NCBI GenBank assembly: GCA_001785175.1
Contig: MFSY01000096.1
Span: 4,911-21,815 of the forward strand
Source: Candidatus Muproteobacteria bacterium RIFCSPHIGHO2_01_FULL_65_16
GTDB taxonomy: Bacteria; Pseudomonadota; Gammaproteobacteria; Acidiferrobacterales; Sulfurifustaceae
Reading direction: 5' to 3'
DNA length: 16,905 bases
Position numbers and translations under genes: made by a program. This document shows, one piece after another, positions 8,908 to 15,292 of this stretch. The stretch's first letter is position 1. Every line of letters begins with the position of its first letter. The notes below the pieces were generated by a model. It had not been told where the DNA came from, made no database searches, and saw nothing but the letters and a program-made list of their open reading frames with translations.

Positions 8908-9008
8908 ATCGCTGAAAGCGCGATTTTCACCGCAGAGAACGCAGAGCACGCAGAGAAAAAACCTGTTTTTGTTCCAGTAACTCCGCGCCTCCGCGCCTCC
9001 GCGGTGAG
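8908..9008 (+). repeat. Opposed 9-mer and 8-mer repeat arrays upstream of ptsI
   Basis: The left part has the leader GCTGAAAGCGCGATTTTCAC (8911-8930), then nonamers GCAGAGAAC, GCAGAGCAC, GCAGAGAAA (8932-8958). The right part has three octamers CTCCGCGC, CTCCGCGC, CTCCGCGG (8981-9004) followed by TGAGC, which is the same kind of unit in reverse. The ends TCACCGCAGAG and CTCCGCGGTGA are inverted repeats with one mismatch. The element fills the gap between HPr and ptsI; the rest of that gap shows nothing I recognise. Confidence 0.8.
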
Positions 9009-9073
9009 CTTGATGTTCCGTTAAGAAAAGCGAGTGGGGCGGAATCATATGGCAAGACGAGTGCTTCATTAAT

Positions 9074-9343
9074 CTACTCGTCCTCGCCGAAGCGGTCGGC
9101 GATCAGGTCGGCCAGCGTCGCCACCGCCTTGGCCTCGTCCTGACCCTTGGCGCACAGTTCCAGCTCGCTGCCCTTGGCGGCGGCGAGCATCATGATGCCC
9201 ATGATGCTCTTGCCGTTGACCTGCTGGCCGTTGCGCTTGAGCGTGATCTCGCTCTTGAATCCGGAGGCGAGGCTCACGAATTTCGCCGACGCGCGCGCGT
9301 GCATCCCGAGCTTGTTGCGGATGACGACCTTCTGGCACCTCAT
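9074..9343 (-). CDS. ptsH: HPr phosphocarrier protein (89 aa)
   Basis: Small cytoplasmic phosphocarrier that takes phosphate from EI. The phosphorylated His15 lies in NKLGMHARASA. Ser46 lies in NGKSIMGIMMLAA, the site used by HPr kinase/phosphorylase, and HprK is encoded in the same block (10995-12017), so both phosphorylation routes are conserved. The length is typical. The start ATG overlaps the stop codon of the IIA gene (ATGA). HPr in this gene context is often called NPr-like or Hpr. It ends with TAG at 9074, before a repeat-filled gap ahead of ptsI. Confidence 0.93.
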   Translation of the reverse strand: MRCQKVVIRNKLGMHARASAKFVSLASGFKSEITLKRNGQQVNGKSIMGIMMLAAAKGSELELCAKGQDEAKAVATLADLIADRFGEDE

Positions 9344-9753
9344 CCACCGGCCTCCCGCAGCGCCGGGATGTTGGCGGCGCAGACGATGCCGCCGCAGCCG
9401 CCGCTCAGGGCCTTGTCAATGAGGTCGTCCATCCCGAGGCGGCGGTAGTTGAGCACACGCAGCAGCATCGGCAGGTTTACCCCGGTGACGAGCTCGATCC
9501 GGCCGCGGACGAGGAGGCGGCAGGCGGTGTTGGTGTGGGTCGCGCCGTAGACGTCGGCCAGGATCAGGACGCCGTCGCCGCAATCCACGTTCTTGACGGC
9601 GCGCGCGATGGTGTCTTCCATCGGTTCCGGCGTCTGGCTGAAGTCCACGCCCACGCCCTCGAGCTGCGCCGGCCGCTCCCCGAGGGTGTGCGCCGCGGCC
9701 GCGATCAGGCCGGCGACGAAATCCTTCTGCGCCAGGATCAGCAGGCCGATCAT
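9340..9753 (-). CDS. Mannose-family PTS EIIA protein, catalytic His apparently replaced by Gln (137 aa)
   Basis: A single-domain EIIA of the mannose family (EIIA-Man fold), normally phosphorylated by HPr on a His at about position 9-10 in an N-terminal I-VTHG motif. The family match is clear from MIGLLIL, AAAAHTLGERPAQLEGVGVD, the GDGVLILADVYGATHTNTA block, and LVTGVNLPMLLRVLNYR. In this protein the N-terminus reads MIGLLILAQKDF, so position 9 is Gln (codon CAG) where His (CAC/CAT) is expected. Nothing indicates a frameshift or another start. The ATG at 9753 overlaps the rapZ stop (ATGA), and the HPr start overlaps this gene's stop, so rapZ-IIA-HPr are tightly coupled. Without the His it could not relay phosphate in the usual way; it may be regulatory or decaying. 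Confidence 0.88.
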   Translation of the reverse strand: MIGLLILAQKDFVAGLIAAAAHTLGERPAQLEGVGVDFSQTPEPMEDTIARAVKNVDCGDGVLILADVYGATHTNTACRLLVRGRIELVTGVNLPMLLRVLNYRRLGMDDLIDKALSGGCGGIVCAANIPALREAGG

Positions 9754-10604
9754 TTCAACTCCCGGTGGCGGATCTGGGTCTTGACGCCCTTGGCCGCGAA
9801 GTAGCCGGCCAGCCGGTGCGCCAGGTAGACCGAGCGGTGCAGCCCGCCGGTGCAGCCGATGGCGATGGTCATGTAGTTGCGATCCTCGCGCTCGAAGCTC
9901 GGGAGCCATTGCTCCAGGAACGCCCGCAATTCGTCCAACATTTTCCGCACCTCGTCGTACTGTTCCAGGAACCGGATGACCGGCTCGTCCAGCCCGCTGT
10001 GGCGGCGCAGCTCGGGCTGCCAGTAGGGGTTCGGCAGACAGCGTACATCGAAGACGTAGTCCGCATCCAGCGGCGTGCCGTGCTTGTAGCCGAAGGACTC
10101 GAACAACAGCGTGATGCCGGCGGTATCCGTCCCGCGCGCGTAGTTGTTGATCTGCTGGCGCAGCTCGTGCGGCGTGGTGTGCGTGGTGTCTATGCGCAGC
10201 GCGGCGCTGAACGACAGCGGCTCCAGCAGCTCCCGCTCCAGGCGGATCGCCTCCAGGAGCGAGGTGTCCTTGTCAATCATGGGGTGCGGCCGGCGCGTCT
10301 CCTTGAAGCGCTTCACCAGCACCGCCTCCTCGGCCTCGAGAAAAATGATGCGGTACTGGACCCCGAGGGAATGCAGCTGGTTCAGGCCCTTCGGCGCCTC
10401 CGCCAGAAAGGCGCGGTTGCGGGCGTCAATGCCGACGGCGGCGTTCTGCATGCCCGTGGCCCGGCTGTTGATGACCTGCTGGGCGAAGTGCGGCAGCAGC
10501 GCCGCGGGCAGGTTGTCAATGCAGTAGAAGCCGATGTCTTCCAGGGCCTGGAGCGCGATGGTCTTGCCCGAGCCCGACAGGCCGCTGACGATGAAAAAGC
10601 TCAT
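9750..10604 (-). CDS. rapZ: RapZ, RNase adapter protein / P-loop nucleotide-binding protein (284 aa)
   Basis: YvcJ/RapZ family. In E. coli RapZ binds the small RNAs GlmY/GlmZ and directs RNase E, linking cell-envelope amino sugar supply to regulation; that partner set may differ here. The Walker A motif GLSGSGKT is at residues 8-15. A DNLPAALLP segment follows at about 31, the middle shows RRPHP and ERELLEPL, and the C-terminal RNA-binding domain ends with the hallmark IAIGCTGGLHRSVYLAHRL and IRHREL. The length equals E. coli RapZ (284). No good ribosome-binding site precedes the ATG at 10604. Upstream lies the 390-base repeat-filled gap to hprK, so a separate promoter is possible. The stop overlaps the IIA start. 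Confidence 0.95.
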   Translation of the reverse strand: MSFFIVSGLSGSGKTIALQALEDIGFYCIDNLPAALLPHFAQQVINSRATGMQNAAVGIDARNRAFLAEAPKGLNQLHSLGVQYRIIFLEAEEAVLVKRFKETRRPHPMIDKDTSLLEAIRLERELLEPLSFSAALRIDTTHTTPHELRQQINNYARGTDTAGITLLFESFGYKHGTPLDADYVFDVRCLPNPYWQPELRRHSGLDEPVIRFLEQYDEVRKMLDELRAFLEQWLPSFEREDRNYMTIAIGCTGGLHRSVYLAHRLAGYFAAKGVKTQIRHRELK

Positions 10605-10687
10605 TCCGGGGAGTCCAAAGAGTTTTGAAAAACGATTTTACCGCAGAGCAGGCATGGATCGCAGGGGGAGTCGAACCGCCTGCTTTA

Positions 10688-10701
10688 TAGCTGATAGCTA
10701 T
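10688..10701 (+). repeat. Two TAGCT heptamers (TAGCTGA, TAGCTAT)
   Basis: A short copy of the same heptamer family as 811-831 (reverse complement) and 10873-10907. It lies 37 bases before the palindromic element at 10739. Confidence 0.6.
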
Positions 10702-10738
10702 TGAGATTTACCTATATGCTTGACGCACCATCAAGGCA

Positions 10739-10836
10739 GTCATTCCAGCGCAAGCTGGAATCCAGACGGCTGTTTTCATCGGGAAAATCCCTGGATTCCG
10801 GCTCGCGCTCGCCGATGCTCGCTTGGCCGGAATGAC
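10739..10836 (+). repeat. 98-bp palindromic repeat element (GTCATTCC...GGAATGAC)
   Basis: The outer ends GTCATTCC (10739-10746) and GGAATGAC (10829-10836) are exact inverted repeats. The left part folds as ATTCCAGC-GCAA-GCTGGAAT (10742-10761). The right part pairs ATTCCGGC (10795-10802) with GCCGGAAT (10826-10833). CCAG and CTGG with GGATTCC internally complete the symmetry. I know this GTCATTCC...GGAATGAC layout as a widespread non-coding repeat of proteobacteria, similar in form to REP or MITE elements. The core here differs between the two halves. Confidence 0.8.
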
Positions 10837-10872
10837 GAAATCCTCGTCATGCATTTACGTAATTTTCAATAA

Positions 10873-10907
10873 TAGCTAGTAGCTATTAGCTGACCGCTGA
10901 TAGCTTA
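10873..10907 (+). repeat. Five heptamers (TAGCTAG, TAGCTAT, TAGCTGA, CCGCTGA, TAGCTTA)
   Basis: A 35-base array with exact period 7. Same family as 811-831 and 10688-10701. It flanks the 98-base palindromic element on its right side. Confidence 0.8.
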
Positions 10908-10937
10908 TTTTTCCCCGGTTCCACTCTTTTTTATTTC

Positions 10938-11006
10938 ATCTGCGTTTATCTGCGGTTCCATTCTTTTGTTTCTTAAATCTGTGTTTATCTGTGTTCATCT
11001 GTGGTT
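10938..11006 (+). repeat. Decamer repeats ATCTGTGTTT/ATCTGCGTTT overlapping the hprK 3' end
   Basis: Two decamers (ATCTGCGTTT, ATCTGCGGTT) at 10938-10957 and three (ATCTGTGTTT, ATCTGTGTTC, ATCTGTGGTT) at 10977-11006. The hprK stop codon (10995-10997) lies inside the second array. Confidence 0.85.
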
Positions 11007-12017
11007 CCGCCGTTGCCTTTTTTCCGCGCCTCTGCGCCGGCGCGGGCGTGCCGCGGGCTTGGTCTCCATCGAGTTGCTGTGGATCAGCTCCTGGTGGCGC
11101 TTCATGAACTCCTCCACCTGATTGATGCCCCAGGTCCGCAGGATGTACGAGCGCGTGGCCGCCTCCACCAGCACCGCGAGGTTGCGCCCCGGTCCGACGT
11201 AGAGGATCACCGTCGGCACCTCGACATCGAGAATGGCGCGCGTCTTCATCTGCGCCTGGAGCCGGTCTATCTGGCTCATGCGCCGGGGTTCGATCTGCTC
11301 CAGGTGCACGACCAGGTGCAGCTTCTTCTTGTGCCGCACCGCGGTCTCGCCGAACATCATGCGCACGTCGAGGATTCCGAGGCCGCGCACCTCCAGGTAA
11401 TCGGACAGCCCCCGCGGGCATTGCCCGACCAGCACGTCCGGGCCGACGCGGATCAGCTCGACCGCGTCGTCCGCGATCAGGCGGTGGCCGCGCGACAGCA
11501 GCTCGAGCGCGAGCTCGCTCTTGCCGATGCCGGATTCCCCGGTGATCAGCACGCCCGTGCCCATGACCTCCATGTACACGCCGTGGACGGTGGTGCGCAG
11601 GGCCAGCGCCCGCGTCAGATAATATTGCATGTGGTCAATGACCACCGGGCTCGGGAGCGGCGAGGTGAAGAGCGCGAGCTTCGCCCGCTCGGCCTCCTGC
11701 ACCAGGTCCGGCGTGGCCGGCATCTTGTTCGCGACCACGACCACCGCGGTTCGTTTGCTGGCGAACAGGTCGTGGACCTCCTTCTGGCGCTCCTTTTTGT
11801 CGAGCCGTTGCAGATACTGGATCTCGGCCTCGCCGACCACCTGGACGCGGTTGGGGTGCACGAAATTCAGGTGCCCCACGAGGGCCATGCCGGGGAAACG
11901 CGCGGTCGAGGGCTCGAGCAGCCGCTCCTTGCCGGAGCTGCCCGCGACCCACTTGAGTTTCAGCTGGGCCTCCAGGGCCTCGAACAGATCGTTGGTCGTC
12001 AGCAGCGGCGTGGTCAT
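10995..12017 (-). CDS. hprK: HPr kinase/phosphorylase (340 aa) with a repeat-derived C-terminal tail
   Basis: Bifunctional cytoplasmic enzyme that phosphorylates HPr on Ser46 and removes that phosphate. It has an N-terminal domain (about 1-130) and a C-terminal kinase domain with His145 in TTVHGVYMEV, Walker A GESGIGKS at 160-167, the SRGHRLIADD segment, the RGLGILDVR signature (211-219), and a Pro-Thr-Val loop. Proteobacterial HprK is typically about 310-330 residues. Here the last 14 residues or so (327-340, Arg-rich, RRRGAEKRQRRNHR) are encoded by octamer repeat sequence: 11023-11038 is the reverse complement of 787-802. The stop lies in a decamer array, so the native stop seems to have been lost. 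The ATG at 12017 follows the ptsN stop by 6 bases. It sits in the rpoN-hpf-ptsN-hprK block known from beta- and some gammaproteobacteria. Confidence 0.93.
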   Translation of the reverse strand: MTTPLLTTNDLFEALEAQLKLKWVAGSSGKERLLEPSTARFPGMALVGHLNFVHPNRVQVVGEAEIQYLQRLDKKERQKEVHDLFASKRTAVVVVANKMPATPDLVQEAERAKLALFTSPLPSPVVIDHMQYYLTRALALRTTVHGVYMEVMGTGVLITGESGIGKSELALELLSRGHRLIADDAVELIRVGPDVLVGQCPRGLSDYLEVRGLGILDVRMMFGETAVRHKKKLHLVVHLEQIEPRRMSQIDRLQAQMKTRAILDVEVPTVILYVGPGRNLAVLVEAATRSYILRTWGINQVEEFMKRHQELIHSNSMETKPAARPRRRRGAEKRQRRNHR

Positions 12018-12023
12018 GTCGGG

Positions 12024-12482
12024 TCAGACACCGGTGGCGCGCGTGAGGCGTTGATAGAGGTCTTCGGCGTTCTTCGCCTGCGCCAGCTCGCGGCGCACCT
12101 GCTTCCGGCTGAAGACGCCGGCCAGCTCGGCCAGGATGCGCAGATGTTCGTCGGTCGCCTCCTCCGGCACCAGCAGCGCGAACACCATGGTGACCGGTTT
12201 GTGATCAACGGCGTCGAAGTCCATCTCGTGCTCCAGGGTGGCGAAGGCGCCGACCGCCTTCTTGAGTCCCTTGACGCGCCCGTGGGGCAGGGCCACGCCC
12301 TCGCCGATGGCGGTCGAGCCCAGCCGCTCGCGCTCGATCAGCGCCTGGAACGCGCCCTGCGCGTTCACCTCCGGCGCGTCGCGCCCGAGCAGTGCGCTGA
12401 GTTTCTCGAGCAGGCGTTTTTTGCTGGCGACCTCCAGGGAATGCGTGACGCGCCGCGGGGAGATCAGTTCTTGGATGCGCAT
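12024..12482 (-). CDS. ptsN: Nitrogen-regulatory PTS EIIA protein, EIIA-Ntr (152 aa)
   Basis: EIIA of the fructose/mannitol family that acts as a regulator (in relatives, of potassium transport and nitrogen or stress responses) and not in sugar uptake. The phosphorylatable His67 lies in GSTAIGEGVALPHGRV (E. coli PtsN His73), preceded by ERERLGSTAIG; other family blocks are HKPVTMVFALLVPEEATDEH and LRILAELAGVF near residues 105-130. The length is close to the 155-163 usual for PtsN. The ATG at 12482 lies 95 bases after hpf, in a GC-rich gap with no obvious terminator. It is followed 6 bases later by hprK, so the PTS regulators are adjacent and likely co-transcribed. Confidence 0.93.
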   Translation of the reverse strand: MRIQELISPRRVTHSLEVASKKRLLEKLSALLGRDAPEVNAQGAFQALIERERLGSTAIGEGVALPHGRVKGLKKAVGAFATLEHEMDFDAVDHKPVTMVFALLVPEEATDEHLRILAELAGVFSRKQVRRELAQAKNAEDLYQRLTRATGV

Positions 12483-12577
12483 ATGAGTGATTCGGTCCGT
12501 TCCGGCCCGTACGGAATAATGTCCCGGCCTCCCGCCGGGTGCGGCGCCGCGACGTCCGTGCGCGGCTCCCGGCCGGA

Positions 12578-12904
12578 TTACAGTGTTCTCATTTTTTTCA
12601 GTGATTCACCGTTACGCTGGTGGTCGGCGAGCCTCTCCTTGTGCTTGAGCACCTGCCGGTCGAGCTTGTCGGCGAGCGCGTCAATGGCGGCGTACATGTC
12701 CGCGCCCGCGGCGTCGGCGTGCAGCGTGGCGCCCCTGGCGTGGATGGTGGCCTCGGCTCGGTGCCGGTTCTTCTCCACGTGCAGCACCACGTTGGTGTTG
12801 GTCACGTGGTCGAAGTGCTTCTGGATGCGCCTGATCTTCTCCGAGGCGTAGTCGCGCAGCGTGTCGGTGACATCCATCTGCTGGCCGCTTACCGTGATGT
12901 GCAT
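12578..12904 (-). CDS. hpf: Ribosome hibernation promoting factor (108 aa)
   Basis: Short-form HPF/YfiA family protein that binds the 30S decoding region and helps make inactive ribosome dimers in slow growth. Family features are MHITVSGQQMDVTDTLRDYASEKI, FDHVTNTNVVLHVEKNRHRAEATIHA, and the HADAAGADMYAAIDALADKLDRQ helix. The length of 108 indicates the short form without the long-HPF dimerisation domain. CGGAG lies about 8 bases before the ATG at 12904. The gene starts 18 bases after the rpoN stop, the classical rpoN-hpf arrangement. Confidence 0.95.
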   Translation of the reverse strand: MHITVSGQQMDVTDTLRDYASEKIRRIQKHFDHVTNTNVVLHVEKNRHRAEATIHARGATLHADAAGADMYAAIDALADKLDRQVLKHKERLADHQRNGESLKKMRTL

Positions 12905-12922
12905 GGTTCGTTCTCCGGTTCT

Positions 12923-14410
12923 TCAGGTGATTGATTTTCTCTGGCTCGATGGCGGGATGCTCATGGACTCGCGGTACTTGGCGATCGTCCGGCGCGCGAC
13001 GTTTATCCCCTGCCGCTCCAGGATCTCGGCGATCTTGCTGTCGCTGATCGGCTTGACGGACGATTCATCCTCCACCAGTTTCTTGATGAGCGAGCGAATC
13101 GCGGTCGCCGAACAGGTGCCGCCGTCGGCGGTGGCGACATGGCTGGAGAAGAAGTATTTCAGCTCGAAGATCCCGCGCGGCGTCAGCATGTATTTGCTGG
13201 TGGTGACGCGCGAGATGGTGGACTCGTGCATTTCGACGATTTCCGCGACGTCATGGAGCACGAGCGGCTTCATCGCCTCCGGCCCGTGGTCGAAAAACGC
13301 GCGCTGCCGGTCAACGATGGTGCGCGCGACCTTGAGCAGGGTCTCGTTGCGGCTGGCCAGGCTCTTGATGAGCCAGCGCGCCTGCTGCAGCTGGTCTTGC
13401 AGGTAGCGATTGTCCGCGCTCGAATCGCCGCGATGGATCATCCGTTCGTAGAGACGGTTGATGCGCAGCCTGGGGGCGACCTCGCCGTTGAGCTCGGCGC
13501 GCCAGACGCCCCTGACCTTGCGCACGATCACGTCCGGGACGACGTAGCCGGCGTGGGTCGCCTGCACGTTCCCGCCCGGCCGCGGGTTGAGCCGCTGAAT
13601 TAGCTGGATCGCCTGTTGCAGCTCCGGGGGCGCGAGCCTGAGATCGCGGCGCAGCTGGGTGTAATCGCGCGCGGCCAGCAGCGCCAGGTTCGCCGGCGTG
13701 GCCAGGCTCGCGGCGTGCTCGATCAGGGGCGTGGCCGGATCGAGCGCCTTGAGTTGCAACCGCAGGCATTCGGCGAGATCGCGCGCGCCCACGCCCAGGG
13801 GATCGAAGTTCTGGATCTGGTGCAGCACCGCCTCGATCTCGTCGAGCTCCACCGGCCCGTGCTTGGCCAGGAGCTGCTGGATCTCATCGAGCTTGCAGCC
13901 GAGGTATCCGTCTTCGTTGATGGCGTCAATCAGGGCCTGCGCGATCTGCTTGTCGCTGTCCGAGAACGGCGTCATCTGCATCTGCCACAGCAGATGGTCG
14001 CGCAGCGTCTGCGGCGGGCTGTTGCGCGCGTCTATGTCGGGCAGCTCGTCGTTGCCGGAGCGGACACTGCTCGCGATCGGAGGTTCAAAGCCTTCGTCCC
14101 AGTCCGCGTCCGCGACCTCGTCCTCGGCCATGGAGGGATTTTCGATTTCTATCTCCGGCGTTTCGGGGTCGTCGTTCTCGGCGCCGGCGGTCTCGGTCTC
14201 GTCCGCGGGCGCCGTCTCCCCGGCGTTGTCCTCCGTCTTCGCCTCGGCGGCCTCGTCCTCGCCCTCCTCCAGCAGCGGGTTGCTCTCGAGCGCCTCCTGG
14301 ATCTCCTGCTGCAGCTCCACGGACGACAGTTGCAGCAGGCGGATCGCCTGTTGCAGCTGGGGGGTGATGGTCAGATGCTGGCCAAACCTCAGGTCAAGTG
14401 ACTGCTTCAT
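12923..14410 (-). CDS. rpoN: RNA polymerase sigma-54 factor (495 aa)
   Basis: Sigma-54, which directs RNA polymerase to -24/-12 promoters that need enhancer-binding ATPases. Region I is Gln/Leu-rich (MKQSLDLRFGQHLTITPQL, then QQAIRLLQLSS). Region II is strongly acidic (about 52-110, many Glu/Asp). The core-binding domain follows (LRDHLLWQMQMTPF, FDPLGVGARDLAECL). The C-terminus has VRKVRGVWRAELNGE, the HTH region (HDVAEIVEMHESTISRVTTSKY, written here across the native segment) and the RpoN box ARRTIAKYRE at 472-481. I chose ATG at 14410 because MKQSL is the conserved family N-terminus; the frame stays open to a GTG at 14467, which would add 19 atypical residues. The Shine-Dalgarno sequence is poor. 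It lies 156 bases after lptB, room for its own promoter, though I see no clear one. Confidence 0.96.
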   Translation of the reverse strand: MKQSLDLRFGQHLTITPQLQQAIRLLQLSSVELQQEIQEALESNPLLEEGEDEAAEAKTEDNAGETAPADETETAGAENDDPETPEIEIENPSMAEDEVADADWDEGFEPPIASSVRSGNDELPDIDARNSPPQTLRDHLLWQMQMTPFSDSDKQIAQALIDAINEDGYLGCKLDEIQQLLAKHGPVELDEIEAVLHQIQNFDPLGVGARDLAECLRLQLKALDPATPLIEHAASLATPANLALLAARDYTQLRRDLRLAPPELQQAIQLIQRLNPRPGGNVQATHAGYVVPDVIVRKVRGVWRAELNGEVAPRLRINRLYERMIHRGDSSADNRYLQDQLQQARWLIKSLASRNETLLKVARTIVDRQRAFFDHGPEAMKPLVLHDVAEIVEMHESTISRVTTSKYMLTPRGIFELKYFFSSHVATADGGTCSATAIRSLIKKLVEDESSVKPISDSKIAEILERQGINVARRTIAKYRESMSIPPSSQRKSIT

Positions 14411-14566
14411 ATACCAGAGAGGTTTTCTACGAAACGGGCAGGTTGCAGAAACGGCATTTCTCTCCACGCCGGTCCCGGGCTGTCCTTGTAACCGAAAGTT
14501 TAGCCCATTTTACTCCCGGGTACCGGCGCGGCGAAGGGGCCGGCCGTTTCGCTGCGGGCGCGGCCG

Positions 14567-15292
14567 CTACAGCCGGAAATCCGCGCCCAGGTAAACCCTC
14601 TTGACATCCGCGTTATTCAGAATCTCGGCCGGGGCGCCGGCGGCGAGGACGCGGCCCTCGTTCAGGATGTAGGCGCGATCGCAGATTTTGAGGGTTTCGC
14701 GCACGTTGTGATCGGTGATCAGCACGCCGATCCCGCGTTTTTGTAAGTGTTTGATTAGCTGCTGTATCTCCAGGACCGAGATCGGGTCCACGCCCGCGAA
14801 CGGCTCGTCGAGCAGCATGAAGCGCGGCGCGGTCGCGAGCGCGCGCGCGATTTCCACGCGCCGGCGCTCGCCGCCGGAGAGGCTGATCCCGAGCGTGTCG
14901 CGGCGCTCGGCGATGTTGAGGTCGCGCAGCAGCTCCTCCAGGAGCCGGTCGCGGTCCGCCGGCGCCAGCTCCGGGCGGGTCTCGAGGATGGCGCCGATGT
15001 TGTCCGCCACCGAGAGCTGGCGGAACACGGACGGCTCCTGCGGCAGATAGCCGATCCCGAGGCGCGCGCGCTGGTGCATCGGCAGGCGGCCGATGTCGGC
15101 GCCGTCGAGGCGGATGTCGCCGCCGTCGCCGGGGATGAGACCGACGATCATGTAAAAGCAGGTGGTCTTGCCGGCGCCGTTGGGACCGAGCAGGCCGACG
15201 ATCTCGCCGTCGCGGATCTCGAGCGAGACGTTCTTGACGACCTCGCGTCCCTTGTATTGCTTGCGCAGCCCTTCGGCCTCGATCTTGCTCAT
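14567..15292 (-). CDS. lptB: LPS export ABC transporter ATPase LptB (241 aa)
   Basis: Cytoplasmic ATPase of the LptB2FGC complex that extracts LPS from the inner membrane. All ABC motifs are intact: Walker [10 protein letters not shown] at 36-44, Q-loop with Gln85 (YLPQEPSVF), signature LSGGERRR at 138-145, Walker B FMLLDEP at 158-164 with catalytic Glu163, and switch His195 in TDHNVRET. The length equals E. coli LptB (241). The start ATG overlaps the lptA stop (ATGA), so translation is probably coupled. The intact lptB argues that the locus as a whole is functional despite the short lptC and lptA upstream. Confidence 0.97.
   Translation of the reverse strand: MSKIEAEGLRKQYKGREVVKNVSLEIRDGEIVGLLGPNGAGKTTCFYMIVGLIPGDGGDIRLDGADIGRLPMHQRARLGIGYLPQEPSVFRQLSVADNIGAILETRPELAPADRDRLLEELLRDLNIAERRDTLGISLSGGERRRVEIARALATAPRFMLLDEPFAGVDPISVLEIQQLIKHLQKRGIGVLITDHNVRETLKICDRAYILNEGRVLAAGAPAEILNNADVKRVYLGADFRL

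Larger units (their letters stand above)
10605..10994. other. 390-base gene-free gap between hprK and rapZ, filled with repeats
   Basis: In order on the plus strand: a fragment of the GATTTTACCGCAGAG leader type (10625-10647); two TAGCT heptamers (10688-10701); a 98-base palindromic element (10739-10836); five TAGCT-type heptamers (10873-10907); and decamer arrays (10938-10957, 10977-11006) that run into the hprK 3' end. I see no plausible gene and no clear promoter or terminator in it. It interrupts an otherwise closely packed operon. Confidence 0.85.

Noticed and set aside
10645..10675. Possible tRNA fragment: GGGGGAGTCGAACC resembles the complement of a tRNA T-arm
   Set aside because: The T-stem has a mismatch, and no acceptor, anticodon or D-arm can be drawn around it. 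It may be chance or part of a repeat; no integration signature is seen.
14411..14467. GTG start at 14467 for rpoN
   Set aside because: It would add 19 residues ahead of the conserved MKQSL N-terminus, and there is no better ribosome-binding site.
14411..14566. Sigma-70 promoter for rpoN (TAAACT or TAAAAT as -10 on the minus strand near 14500)
   Set aside because: No matching -35 box is found at 16-18 bases, so I do not list it as a feature. The gap is long enough for a promoter, but sequence reading alone does not support one.
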